Positions 37,848-50,096 of a stretch of 64,000 bases of DNA are shown here, piece by piece. The position numbers were made by a program, and so were the translations under genes. The stretch is from the NCBI GenBank assembly GCA_902806595.1, contig CADCXC010000037.1, positions 186,001 to 250,000 on the forward strand, given 5' to 3'. Positions within the stretch are counted from its first letter, which is position 1. Each line of letters begins with the position of its first letter. This DNA comes from Pyrenopolyporus hunteri (Eukaryota; Ascomycota; Sordariomycetes; Xylariales; Hypoxylaceae). The notes under the pieces were generated by a model. That model was given only the letters and a program-made list of their open reading frames with translations, had not been told where the DNA came from and searched no databases.

Positions 37848-39614
37848 GCGGGTTGAACTGATTAGCAGCTAGGGGGTTGGGTAGCAATACTGCGCGGGGT
37901 TTTCGAAAGGGAACCGAAAGGAGCCTACGAGTAGTGGATGCGCATTTATTCGGGTTTCGTTGGTTGGGGGGTCACTATGCCCGTCGACGCACAGCAGCCG
38001 GCCTATGATTGGACGGTGAGATCATTCGGAGCAGGAGCAAATCGTGTGCGGTGCGCCCCCCCGAAGTCTCACATCATTTGGGAGTAGGGTTAGTTTGCTC
38101 TGCCGATCTCCCGTCCTCTAGATTGTCCCCGCGGAGATAAAATAAGTGGTTGGCTGCGACATAAATGTCGAGTCGACGTGCGATAGGCCGCACTCGAAGG
38201 CGACATGGCCTTGCCTACCAATATTCCAGCCGAAGCACCAGCTGCGACCAAGGGTGCATTACAATGGAGAAGGGTGGGATTCCCATGTACGCCATGGTTT
38301 AACCTGCGCGACGTAGCTCTTCGCTGATTTCGCTGATGGTACTATCCCATTCGAGCGGGTATTTACTAAATCACATTGGGAATGTGGTTTGTCCAGGTTG
38401 ATCCAAGATTCAACTATCAAATTAAAAGAAGCTTAAATATTCATAGATAGCGACATGAAATTCAGTCAGCTGAACATGATGACCCGTATGCCTGCGAAAA
38501 TCGTCACCTCGTCACAATTTACGTTGTTAATAAAAGATTTCTAAGACGTGATGACATCAATGATTTTCAGCTAAAGGCGTGTAAGTAGAACTGCCTAACC
38601 TAAGATATCATACCACGCGCAGGAGTAAGTAATTTGGACCATTTAATTTCATCAAATAACTCGCCCCTATACTAGAGAACCCTATTGTCGCGGTTGGACG
38701 CCGGATCCGTTTAGTGGGAAGGTTGGAGCCTTCCAGAGTACCTAGTCGCTTTCTCATCCTCTCTTCCATATCCAGCCAAAGGAGTTTCGGAGGGGGCGGG
38801 GAAAGGGAGCACTGCTGCGTATAAGCCGTTCCAATGCGAACGAAACCCGTTTGCGATATTACTCGCTCGGATACTTTAGACGTAATGGTGCGTTCATAGG
38901 GAGGAAGATAAGCTCTTATTAAAATTGTTGTGAGTCTTCAACTGAGTTAGCTAGCTCATTAAATTAGGTAGGATTGTATAAGTCTGTAACTTGGTATATA
39001 AGCAGGTAGCTTTGATGTTCTAATTTTTTATTCTAACTTTTCCTTTTTCCTTCTTTTTTCTCCCTCTTTTTTTATTTTTATTTTTTTTTTCTCTACCCCT
39101 CGATTCCTGCCCTTCTTTTCTTTCTTCTATCTGGCTAGTAAGGTGGCGGCATTCCACCAATGAAACTCCATCTCTGTTTACATGGGAATCTGGGAAATCC
39201 CGAGCTGCATTATTAATAGTTTTAACCTAGCGGATTAGCGCTAAGCGGGTAGCCTACGTCACATGATTCAGCCCTACGGGAAAGGAAAGAAAAGTCTAAA
39301 CCAAGGTTTAACGTGCACAGCCGCTTACGCCACAATGTACCACGTACCAATGTATCCGATCCGAAAGGGCTAGAGCCCAGGTTCCCACTGTGCAGACCCA
39401 GTTTTGTAGACCCAGTTTTCCCTTTTCGCAGAAGCGGCACGAAAAGCGCAAGGCAACGCAACTTTCTCTTCAGAATCATGTCTGAATGCACCTTTGTTCG
39501 CTCCGCTGCCGTTTAAGAAAAGGGGTTTAATACGACTTGATAGCTAAAATATACAGACAGTATCCCTCCCAACCACATATCCAGAGAATCCTAGAATCTT
39601 AGAAATTAAGCGTA
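37848..39614. other. Intergenic region between the zinc-finger gene and YVH1
   Basis: No credible gene. A pyrimidine-rich low-complexity stretch lies at about 39020-39130. The sequence just before 39615 is the YVH1 promoter. Confidence 0.55.
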
Positions 39615-40824
39615 ATGGCGATATCCAGGGTACCCGGACCTGATAATCTTCACGTTGGAGGGTATTCTTGAATCCTTACCCCCTTTCCGTCTCGCATCAC
39701 TTCTAATCTACCCGGATACATGGTATATACTAACTCAAGCGTTTAGCGTCTGGACCCTGAATATCAAAGAGCATCGTGACAGGCTCTACGAACAGAACGT
39801 CACTAGCGTGCTATCTGTCATCAAATTCTCTTTCGATAGATGGGGCGAAGAAGCAAAACGTTTCAACCATATGAGCATTGATATTGACGATGACGAGGAT
39901 TCGGATCTGTTAGTTCATTTCCCATCTGCGGTACGTTTCATCAACGACGGCCTACATCTCCCGGCCAGTCGCGCCAACGCAGGTGCATCTGTGGCGGCGG
40001 AGAAGTCAGACGCGGAACACAATGGCACATCTCCCGGCGGGGTTTTTGTGCACTGTGCCATGGGTATATCTCGTTCCGTAAGCTGTGTGATCGCCTATCT
40101 CCTCCACAAATACCCCCACCGTTTCGGAGGCAAGCAGTTCAACTCCTCGGCCACTTCGGCCGCCCAGCGGCGGGAAACTGCGAAAGAAGCCGTCAAAAGA
40201 GCATTAGAATGGGTTCGTCAGGAACGGCCGCGTGCCGAACCCAACCGGGGCTTCATGCGCCAGCTAGAACTGTGGTGGGAGATGGGATGTCCTGTCGACC
40301 ACGACAGTGCCGTCGAGCAGCACCCAGTGTACCAGAAATGGTTATACGACAAGATGCTGAAGGAATCTCGTGACCTATACCAAGCGCCGGAGGCCGAACA
40401 CATCCGGTTTGTGGATGAAGTGGAATCAGGACAGGAGGGTACTGAATCTGAGTCAGAGAAGAAGGATGGCAAGGAGATTCGTTGCAAGAAGTGCAGACGC
40501 ATCCTTGCAACGCCGAAATTCGTCGTGCCCCATGCCCCTACGGGGCAGCCCGAGTCCTCAAGTTGCGCTCACGTTTTCGTCGAGACGCTCTCCTGGATGC
40601 GCCCGGCTCTGGAGGGTGGTGCGCTTGAAGGCCGTCTATCCTGCCCGAACGCCAAGTGTGGCGCTACGGTTGGCCGTTTTGCATGGCAAGGCCTGAGGTG
40701 CACTTGCAACGAATGGGTCGTGCCAGCTTTCTCGCTAAACCGGAGCCGGGTCGACGAGGTAGCTCCTCGCGGCGCAGATGGGCTTGCGCCCCGGCTTCCA
40801 CCAGCTCGGAACGGCAACCTGTGA
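39615..40824 (+). CDS. YVH1: Dual-specificity phosphatase / 60S ribosome assembly factor Yvh1
   Basis: Yvh1 releases Mrt4 from pre-60S particles so that the P-stalk can assemble; it also has dual-specificity phosphatase activity. Two exons, 39615-39661 (47 nt) and 39747-40824, encode 374 residues. The tiny first exon (MAISRVPGPDNLHVGG) joins GVWTL only if the acceptor is the TTTAG at 39746, which restores the family N-terminus. A downstream ATG would miss this. The phosphatase domain spans about 10-190, with active-site loop HCAMGISRS at 118-126 (Cys119, Arg125). The C-terminal zinc-binding domain has IRCKKCRRIL, SSCAHVFVETLSWM, LSCPNAKCGATVGRFAWQG and CTCNEWVVPAF, the part needed for ribosome work in yeast. 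An Asp/Glu run and a ~25-residue Ala/Ser-rich insert lie before the active site. Confidence 0.95.
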
Positions 40825-43800
40825 CACGCAGACTCGTTTAGGGAGGGCTTGTTAAAATTTACTACCCTCACTCCCGTAAGAATTCCTACCCACATGGTTG
40901 CCAAGTAAGGTGCCCATCGCATTGACCGAAACAATGGTCACCTTTGGTTCTTCTTTAGGTGCTATCTAGCTACCGACGAACGTCGCTCTATGCACGAGCC
41001 AACAGGATGCTCACGCTCTGCTAGAAGCTCTTCAAGTTCCCTTAACAGGTATCTTACCTAACCCGCCGCTAGCAGCTCAAGGATCGGGTCCGAGCAACAA
41101 GGGGTTGGACGCCTCGACTAGCAGCCTTGGTCTCTCCGTACACACCCCAATTCGTCGTCTGTCGTAAAAAGCACTTCGCAAAATGTACCCCGATCAGATA
41201 TCATAAGTACAGCGCATCGCCTAAACAAACACCTCCCTCCCTCCCTCCCACCTTGCCTTGTGGCATACTACCAGATGCACGCCACTAACCCTACCGACGC
41301 TTCCGGCATAGGGCTTACGACCCCCCCTTTGGACAGAGACCTGGGGTCGTAACCTTGCCTACCGCCTGAACCTCAAGGGCATTCCCGTTTCCCCATGCTA
41401 CCCTACGATCTTGTCGACATTCCTGGCAACGCCAGGTAAGACGCCGTTTGCTGACGCTATCCCGCTCCTGGCGCTTTACCCGAAAAACCCTTAACCTAGT
41501 AATCCTCTGGGCTACGGCGTCTCCCACTTAATGAAGCGGGCTAGCGTTCCTCCCTACCCCCCCCTCTTCTTGTCAGCTAGGTGGCCCACTCAGGATTAGT
41601 TTGCAGCATCGCGAAGCTCTATTTGGAAATATGTGCTTCCCCGAGATGAGATCACCAAGATTGCAACTGTCAGCAGCTTCTCCCGTCATGGAACTGTCGG
41701 TGTAGATAAGTGGGATGTTTCAATCACCACTACTACTATGCGCTTTTTCTCATCCCACTATCTCCTTACACTAACGCCGCGTCGCAAGTATCCTCATGAC
41801 GCGAAGCATCTCATCCCACTCCGTTTGTTTCTCTTTTCGCTTTCATCATCTGTTAATTACTCTTGGATGGTAGGTGTCTCGATAAAGATAAAAAACGCAG
41901 ATCAAGGGCAGACACGCCCACCCTGCTGACGTCAAGAGGGACAACTTCTCCATACGTAGCTCAACAGATCGATCTACTTAAATGAACTGTATGGCCCTAT
42001 GACGCATAAAAACGTGTCTCCCTTGAGTACATAGACACATAGGCCTCGGTGATAGCTTGTCTATGAGCGATAATAAACCATGTCGCCGATTGAGGTGTGC
42101 TCAGCTCAGTTTGAGCTCCCGCCAATAAGTCAATCAACCCCTTGATCAAGATGTTAACGAAACCGAACCTTACCCTTCCCCCACGAAACGAATCGCGGTC
42201 GCTGATGACAAAACAAGGTCAGCTTTGCTGACATAGCTGACCCCGTTACGTTATCGAATCGTTCAAGCTAGGTGAAGCTATGCTGTTACCTGCGGTGGGA
42301 CTTTCTGATGATACCTGGGACGAACCGGGCTCGTTCTATCCAATCCTTTTTTTCTTCTTCTTCCTGGCGTCGGGTTTCGTCTCATAAGCCGAACGCTCGC
42401 CACTTTTTCTCGTCACCTGCGTCTCTTTTCCCTGTCTTTTTCTTTTCTGTCAATTTTCTCCTTTCTTGCCTCCGATTGAAACAAAAGCCTTGCGTAGGAT
42501 AAATTAGGTAGCAAACGAAAAGACGAAAAGAAAAGCAAGGAGCAGAGACTCTTAAAATTTCCCGAAAAAGGAAAAAAAACAAAAGGACAGAAAAAATGGA
42601 TACGGTACCCTGTCTCTGGGATCTACGGGTGTCATACCACAGCTCTCCCTCCGTTCATGCAGGAACGGAGAGCGAACGGGGTTCTCACTGTGTGACAGGT
42701 CACAGTTACGAGCAAGGAGGCGGCGTTGCCCCGTCACAATAGAAAAAGAAGTTCCCATGCGACGACCAGCCTGGCGGGTGTCAAAATACTACTTGTTGTG
42801 CATATATCCTTGCGTGGGAGAGACAGATGATTACGGACTGGTCACTTCTTCCGGGCCAGGTGGAGAGATAAATTCGTGGGGATTGACTGGCTATAGGCAG
42901 CCTAGTAATGGGGGCAGTGCAGCGCCTGGATTTTTGGTCGCCCGCATCTTACGACGCCTATCCATAAACCAGACCCCTTCCGAAATGAAGATTCTCAGAA
43001 TTCGACGCAACGCGTGGCCATACAAAGCCAACTAAGGGCCCCCCTAGTAAGCCGGATTACGTTCTCGCTTCGCCCACAAATATGGGTTTGCTTCTATAAC
43101 GTGGGATGGCGTTCGTGTGGGCTCCTAATTCGCACGTCGCGCTATAGACCGGCCAGACGGCGTGCTTATGTATAGGTAGGCGAGGAGGGTGATACACGCG
43201 TAGTACGTACGTACGTGGATAATCGCGCTCCACGAGAACGATATCATACGTTCTTCGAGATGGCGATTTGCCACAACTTCATTTCCGTATACGAAGTTCA
43301 CCGGCATGCTGTAGCCCCCATCGTCATCATTGATATTACATAGTACTGTTACCAAGCGCGAAAGATGCGGCCCAATCGAGTTAGGTTCCCAATGTGCCAA
43401 GCAAAAAGCTATCGAGACCGCGTACATACCGACATAAATAATTGTTGAGCACGTCGTACGGATGGATGCCGTACCTACATATCCCACCTGGCAGCAAGGC
43501 GGGCCGTCTCTCCCCGTTGACAAGCTACGTAGTAATGTCCCGTTTACCGGCAGAAGTGCAGGATAGGGCATGATGGACGTTGCGACTACTACAATTAGGG
43601 CTGGCTAGTAGGCTCCTTGTTGATCCGGGGCAGCATCCCGCGGCCGGAAGTTGACCGGCAAGAGTCCCCGGCCGCTGCAGTCAGCAACGCGTATCGACAC
43701 CCGCAAAGTAACACGGCAGGGGAGAGATAGCCATGAGACACGGATATGGTCATCGCGCTGTTTCGATCACACAAATGTGTCCGGGACTTGGAAGGGAGGG

Positions 43801-46800
43801 GGGGTGATGGGGGGCAGAACGGGCTTGACAGAAGGATGAGTGGTGGCGGCTGGGAATCGGAGGGATCAATATGCAAGGTGTAGTAAGGAGAGCGGTCAAA
43901 AGTCGGAAGAAGCCAGTCAGGGGGGTTGGGTGCGTTCAGTCGCCGCCGTCGCTGCACTTACCTACCTACCTACCTACCTACCTACCTACCTACCCTATCG
44001 AGGGGACTGTGTTCTCGTGACGAAATCGGAATTATCAAATCGTCTCAGAGCTGATGCTGGGGACGATCAATCGTCGTCGACGATGCAGGTTGGGGGTCAA
44101 GCGCGTAAGCGGCTCTGTCACTCCAGCCGCCATATCACGCCGATTCCTGTGCCAGGTCGCTCCACCCCGGTTATCCATACCATCGTACGCGGCGCATGAT
44201 ACGTAGGGACGTAGGATCGGTGACAGGGAGGTGGTTGGCAGGTGGCCTTTCGTTATTGGTGATCACATAATAAGGCACCGAAAAAAAAACGTCGCGAACA
44301 GCTCGCTGGGCTTTTCAAAATCCGATTAGACTTGGCTTTTCCCCTTAGAAGGCCCGTTATGGGTGAACGTGCGGCGCATTACATGAATTCCGTTCGTAAA
44401 GGCCGAGAGAGAGAAAGGAAGAGACGTTACGTCCGAAAGGCCATCGAGTAGAATTTGACCGAACCGATCTCATGGAAGTGACGGTAGCCTCATCTATCGA
44501 CCGTGCTTCTTCGGCTGAGGGGGGTTGATCTTTCGGTGTGACAAATGATGGCCTGGCTACGTACCTAGTAAGCTGGAAACTGACTTATCTCTCCCGAACT
44601 CGAGAGTGGATTGGCTCGGCTAACACACAGGATCTCGCGAGATCTGGATATTTTTGGGGGGCGCGTACCTATTGGTGTAAGTCCGAACGTAGGTAAATAA
44701 TAGGCATGTATGGCGGGAGTATCATAAATTAAAGCTGCGCGGCGTATGTAATATTCACTACCGTATCCGTCTCGTCCTCTCCAGCACGGTGGACACGCCG
44801 ACAGATGGGATGCGAGATCGCGTTGCAGTACCAAACATCGTCGCCGGCATCGTAGGATTGTGGGGAAAAGTCCGATCCCGTAAACGAGAGCGAATGCTCG
44901 GGCGTCCCGAATTCTAACATGTCGTTCCTTCGTCTCATCTATCGCAGCCTTTGAAGCCATTGATCTGATAAAAGAGGATTGTCGTACCTCGAAGGTGGCA
45001 CGGCGTGATCCCCCGCTGGCTGGTAGTAACATGACTACCTGGGTAGGTACCTGGAATCTAGAGTAGTCGTGTAGTACGACAGGAGGCTGTGGGCGTCGTG
45101 GTTGACTCAGTCCGAGTTGTGAGAATTGGGGTTAAGGGGGAGGGGGTTACCCGACTTAGACGACTTACATGAAAATGGATAGCTGAGAAGTAAAAAACTA
45201 CATGTAAGTACCAAGATATGGATGGCTTCAGAACCGGATTATGTAAATCATGCAAATGGGGCTCAAGTTGAATTCGTACTACCACACTTACCTTATCGCC
45301 GTTAAATACATGTATGGCTACATGATCTTGGCTCAGCTACTTAGAGGGGAGGGGGGGTCTGTATGTGTACGAAATCGGCGTTAAGATGCGCGATTAAGCC
45401 CGGTTTTTAAGATCACGCAGTAACAGTAAATGTAGCCTCAACTTGAGAAACAAGCTCCGCTACCTATTAATCAGAAACAGCGTGGAGATGTCCCGGGCGG
45501 TAACGGAATTCACCGTTGGGGGGACGGTGTGTGCTTAACAGGTCTTAGCATACATATGGAATCGTACAAGAAAAAAGAAAAATGTAGCAAGGCATGGGTC
45601 GATAGGTAGGTAGGTATAGAAACCTAGAACACACACGTACGGGGTGGCTTTGTGGCTTGCTACCAGGCCCTTCGATAGGTCGTAGGGCTAGCCGCCAGCC
45701 CTATGCAGCCCAGGCTCGGCTCGGCGCGGCGGTAGGCCCAGCCATCGCCACAAAGGGGTAACGAAAATACGAAAAACCTCCGAGATCGAATTATCCGGGA
45801 TATGTTTCTTTTTTTTTTTCGCGCAGGGCCGTTTATTCCCCCCAATCTTGTAAGAAAGGAAGAGGATATAAACAAAAATGTGCATACGACGGCTTACATG
45901 ACGAACTGCCGCGCAACACGCAGTCCTATAGGATCTCTCTCCCATCGGACGCTTAAAATAAACGAATGACCAATTTCGTCTAAAAAAGGGGAGTGGCGGA
46001 GGATGCCGAAGCTTCGGCTTCGGCTCCCGTGTAACATCAAGCTGCGGATCCGTGGAGCGGGAGAAAGATCCCCGGGACTTCGACCTCGTCAGCGACGTTT
46101 CGGGACTTCCGCGCTTGTGGCCTGTCGATCCAGAAATACGTCTAGGGCCCTGGAGACGGTCATACCCTCTTTTAATCATACCACCGGGTGTGGTGCTGGG
46201 TTGTATCTAATAGTGTCATGTATGTGTATACCTAGTGAGTGGGCAAGAGTAACGGCATATATTGAATGAATTATATAGTGTTATCCCTTCTATGCGTGGG
46301 GACTAGTCTGATGGTACTATACACGGGCGAGAATAGCCACTAAGCAAGGCCGTCGTCTAAGGGAACGTGACTGTATCCCAATCGTGTACGTATCGGCTCA
46401 TGATTTCATATGTACGTAGGTAGACCCCATCCACCGCAGGGCCCTCATCTTCACCAACAATGCAAGTTCAAGTTGGGACGTCCGACATGACCTGTCTCCT
46501 GTAGCATTTCTGCACGATTCCCGTGTCGAGATTATACGGTGCGAGTACATTGGACAGCTCGTAATCGGCAGCCAGCAGGAATTGCAGGTCGAGGTATACA
46601 GCTTATACCTATCAAGTGGAAAAGGAAAACCCTTGCCGTATGGGGGTGTTAGTAGGGATGGCGTGGACGAATTATTCCAATTGACTATATGAAGGATCGG
46701 AGGGGCGTATACTACCTTAATCTAGGATGTCAGCGCTAACATCCATGCATCTACAGTCTACAGTACATGATAGACGGCCCCGCGTAGGCAGGCGACCTAT

Positions 46801-48710
46801 GGTCCGGTTAACCCGCCGGACCGGATGCACCTAGCAAGGCGATCATTCTCGTGAGGGCTAAGGTAATAACCGAAGTAGTAAACGCAGAAGAGTGAGATAG
46901 GCTAGGCCGTGGGACAAGTCTGGGTACGAGCACATAAGCCGAGCTTTACGACGATTATGCTGCGTATGCTGCGTACGCTGCTGCGTACATGTGTCATGCT
47001 ACCTACCACCTACATCCTTGGTATGTAGAACACCACGCTTTAGCGACCGCGCGGGTGTGTTGGACCGCTTATGTCAGAGATATTACCCGCAACGATGGCG
47101 GATATTCACGCAAGCCGAATAATAAGACGATCCAATGTGAAGCCCGAGGGCGGTAGATAAGACAACCGGCTGCCTGCCGACTGTAAGGCACGACGTAACA
47201 GGGAATGCAGACTAGATATCGCCTATTATAATAATAACTTAACTAGGCACTTAACTTCATACGAGGCTCTCCTTTCTCCCTCCGGCTACACGGGGGTGCC
47301 GTGGCCGATCGCCGTGATAGATCCGGCTGTGGACGACGTGGTACCCTTAGGATCAATAACCGTTAGGGAAGGTCGAAAACGTCCCTCCCGATCCGTGCTA
47401 CCCATCATAAGGCTGATGCAGAATTTCCCCAATGCGTGTTTCATTCGCAAAGAGAAAACCCGAGTATGGCCGAAGTACACCAGTCTATGAGCCCGAGCCT
47501 ATACTTCTGCACATGGAATGTTACCTTTCCTGCAACGTCGAGGAGCTTCTTGAGACAATGCGGGTACATCCTGTCTACCTGCAGGGAATGGTGAACCCTC
47601 TCTCATCGTCACACTTAGGCTATGCGTTGAAGCCGTTCCGGAAGGAGTACTACGGCCTTTGGGATGCAAGTACAACTAGCGTAACCTCGTGACTGTGTTG
47701 GAAAAGGGATTAGTTGCATCGATGGTGCGTCGGCTCACCAGAACGCGGGAGATGTCCAGTAGATCAGCCAGTTTCGGGCGGTGGATGTCATGGTGTTCAC
47801 TTTTTTTTTGTTGCCCAGACGGTATCATCAGACCTGGTGCCGTGCGTTGTCGATGCGATGTAAGCGCTAATCTTCTTGCAGGGGTGCTGCAGAGACGACG
47901 ACGTTGTTGGCTTCAGTGGGGAGACCGTCTACGACTCATGCAGTTCGCGCAATGTTTTGCCAACAGCGTAGCATGTAAGGCACGGGCGGAGCGAGGTTTT
48001 GAGAACGGGACCGGTCGAACGGGTTTATCAGCTCCAAGAGCCGAAAGTAGAGAATTCGATGGCGTGGGTATCGCTAGCTAGCCAATTCGGAGCCCGAATT
48101 CCGTCGTAAGAAGTGTTGTCAGCCTTATGAGGCAGGAAAACCCAACTGTTTTCGATACGTCAGCTTGCTAATAAATTTATGCCTGCGTCCCGGAGCGTTT
48201 GCCCTGCTGTCGTGTTAAGCGCAACTAGGCGAATGCGGTAAACGTTAATCGGCTGGCGTGTCTCTATACATGTAGAGCGGGAAGAAATGGGGTGTTTATG
48301 GAAAACAACATGTGCTCTGCCGCAGTGGCATGCCGACCCAAGATACGACCGTTGCGGCTTACCACAGCGATTAATTGCATACCATTCATCCAACATGGGT
48401 CCTCAAGTACCATAGACATCGGGGGTACTTTGGCCGTACGTCGTAGCCAGCTTCTTGGTAATTAAGATATAAATTCTAATAAAGGATGTCAATATACTGA
48501 GTACTGGGTACCCTGTCTGAATACCGCTACTCCATCGCGTGACTAGCTGGCGCTGATTGGCTCGCATAGACTCGAGGGGCTGGAGAAGAATATAGCCTGG
48601 AGATAGGCTGGAAATATCGTTAGGACTTAATAAGCATGGTCTTCTTTGAGCTTAGTAACCTACTTCCAACTGAGCTGAGGACTACCCAACGCAGACGAAG
48701 CCAACGTTTT
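40825..48710. other. About 7.9-kb gene-poor region
   Basis: I see no supported gene. Open frames of 130-165 codons (for example 43125-43571 minus, 44565-45032 minus, 45688-46179 minus, 47689-48081 plus) have no domain-like sequence, overlap unrelated frames and are within chance length. Simple repeats include a (TACC)9 array at 43959-43994, a CTCCCTCC run near 41234-41250 and CTAC/GTAG clusters. Purine and pyrimidine tracts lie near 42350-42600. Confidence 0.55.
43959..43994 (+). repeat. (TACC)9 tetranucleotide array
   Basis: Nine uninterrupted TACC units, the purest array of this type in the window. Confidence 0.95.
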
Positions 48711-49440
48711 TCATGGCAGATCCTTGGGGACAGAAGGGAAGTAGTTGGGATTACTCAGGCGCTCCCGGTTTCTTTTGCTCATCTCAGCTTGACGTTTCCT
48801 ATCTAGACGTTGTTGGAAGAAGGTCCTGCGGTCATCAGTAAAGACTTCAGTAAAGACTGTCAGGGGTTTCGAAGCCAGAGATAGATCCAGACCTTTGCAA
48901 TGCAAATACTCGGGGTTCTTCGTCCTTTTGCGGAGCCTTATCTTCGGCGATGTCCTAGAGTTGTGAGTCAAGGCGAAGTTCTAGTACACGTACGGGAGAT
49001 ATACCTTGGCGCTTGGGGTTGCTTCATCTTTCTTCTCGGCGTTCTTGGGGTCCTTTTCATCGTTTTCCTTTTTAGTCTTATCCGGCTCTTCAGCCTTCTT
49101 GGATTCCTTCTCTTTCTTCTTACGCTGCTTCTCTTCGTACTCTTTTTTCACACGTTCTAGTTCATCGTCCATCTCCTTTTTCTTCTTCGCCGCAGCGGCG
49201 TCCTGGTCGACGATCGGGGTGCAGAAGCCCCTATCCTTCAGATGACCAGGACATACATAAAAGAAGTCCTAGAGATAGGTATATCAGGGAGAAGTGTATA
49301 CAGTGTGACAACGGAAAGCTTCGACCAACCTTGTTGTCTGGGGTAATGAGCACACTGGTACTGGGCTTGAAGCAAACATCGCACGGTTTGGCCGAGGTGT
49401 CAGCCACCTTCCGATGGTGCCAGATGTTTGGGAAAGACAT
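48711..49440 (-). CDS. VFA1: Vps4-associated protein 1 (endosomal sorting)
   Basis: In yeast this protein binds the MIT domain of the ESCRT ATPase Vps4 and affects endosomal sorting. Four exons on the minus strand (49330-49440, 49005-49268, 48893-48954, 48711-48825) encode 183 residues; introns of 61, 50 and 67 bp are GT-AG and in phase. The N-terminus MSFPNIWHHRKVADTSAKPC continues to CDVCFKPSTSVLITPDNK, then FFYVCPGHLKDRGFCTP. The two CxxC/CxxH pairs look like one zinc site. A long Lys/Glu-rich coiled-coil (about 62-125) follows. The C-terminus RKRQAEMSKRNRERLSNPNYFPSVP matches the conserved tail of the family. It shares a ~656-bp promoter region with RTT106, transcribed the other way. Confidence 0.9.
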
Positions 49441-50096
49441 GAGGTCTAGTGCGTCGATTGAGAGAGAACGTCTTGAGGAGATGGTATAATATTAATATTA
49501 AGCTAGGTAAGCGAATGTGATCGATATGAAAGGGGATGAACGCTCAAATCTTGAAGACTCTTGAAGACTCTTAACTGTACATGTATTATTAACTATTAAC
49601 GCACGTTTGGCGTCGGAGTCGGAGTTGGGTTTGAAGGTCTTGGGGAAGAGATAGGTAGGTATCTTAGGTACAGCAACCGCGCCACACGTGGCGTAGTACA
49701 TAATATATATGGTATCGACCTGTCTGCCTGGTAGGTACGGGTACTTTAGGTAAGGTACTATATACGCTAGTACATAAGCTGTGGCATCAACAGATCAGAT
49801 ATCATCTTAGGTACCACCTAAGAACCCGTGCGTTGCTTTTCCAGCCTTGAGGTGGCCCCTACGTTAGGGGGGAAATCTACGCTGTAGGGCCCCTGTACGT
49901 CATAATTTTAGTTATCAACAAACTTTAGATTACGTCCCGGCGGACAAAACAATTTATTTCGCCAAACTCCAAAACAAAATCCATCGAAAAAAACAACATC
50001 CACTTGAAGTGAGCGCCGAGTCTTTCAACCATTCATAATTTACTCGCTCGCACCAAACCTTGAACCCGGGGTCCTAACCCCGTCTCTTTTGACACC
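49441..50096. promoter_or_regulatory. Divergent promoter region between VFA1 and RTT106
   Basis: 656 bp separate the two start codons. It holds the 5' leaders of both genes, CTAC/GTAG units near 49652 and 49730, and an A-rich stretch close to RTT106. Which signals serve which gene is not visible. Confidence 0.5.

Noticed and set aside
45688..46179. 163-codon open frame on the minus strand
   Set aside because: It contains a Lys run from a T-rich tract, has unrelated frames overlapping it and shows no protein family.
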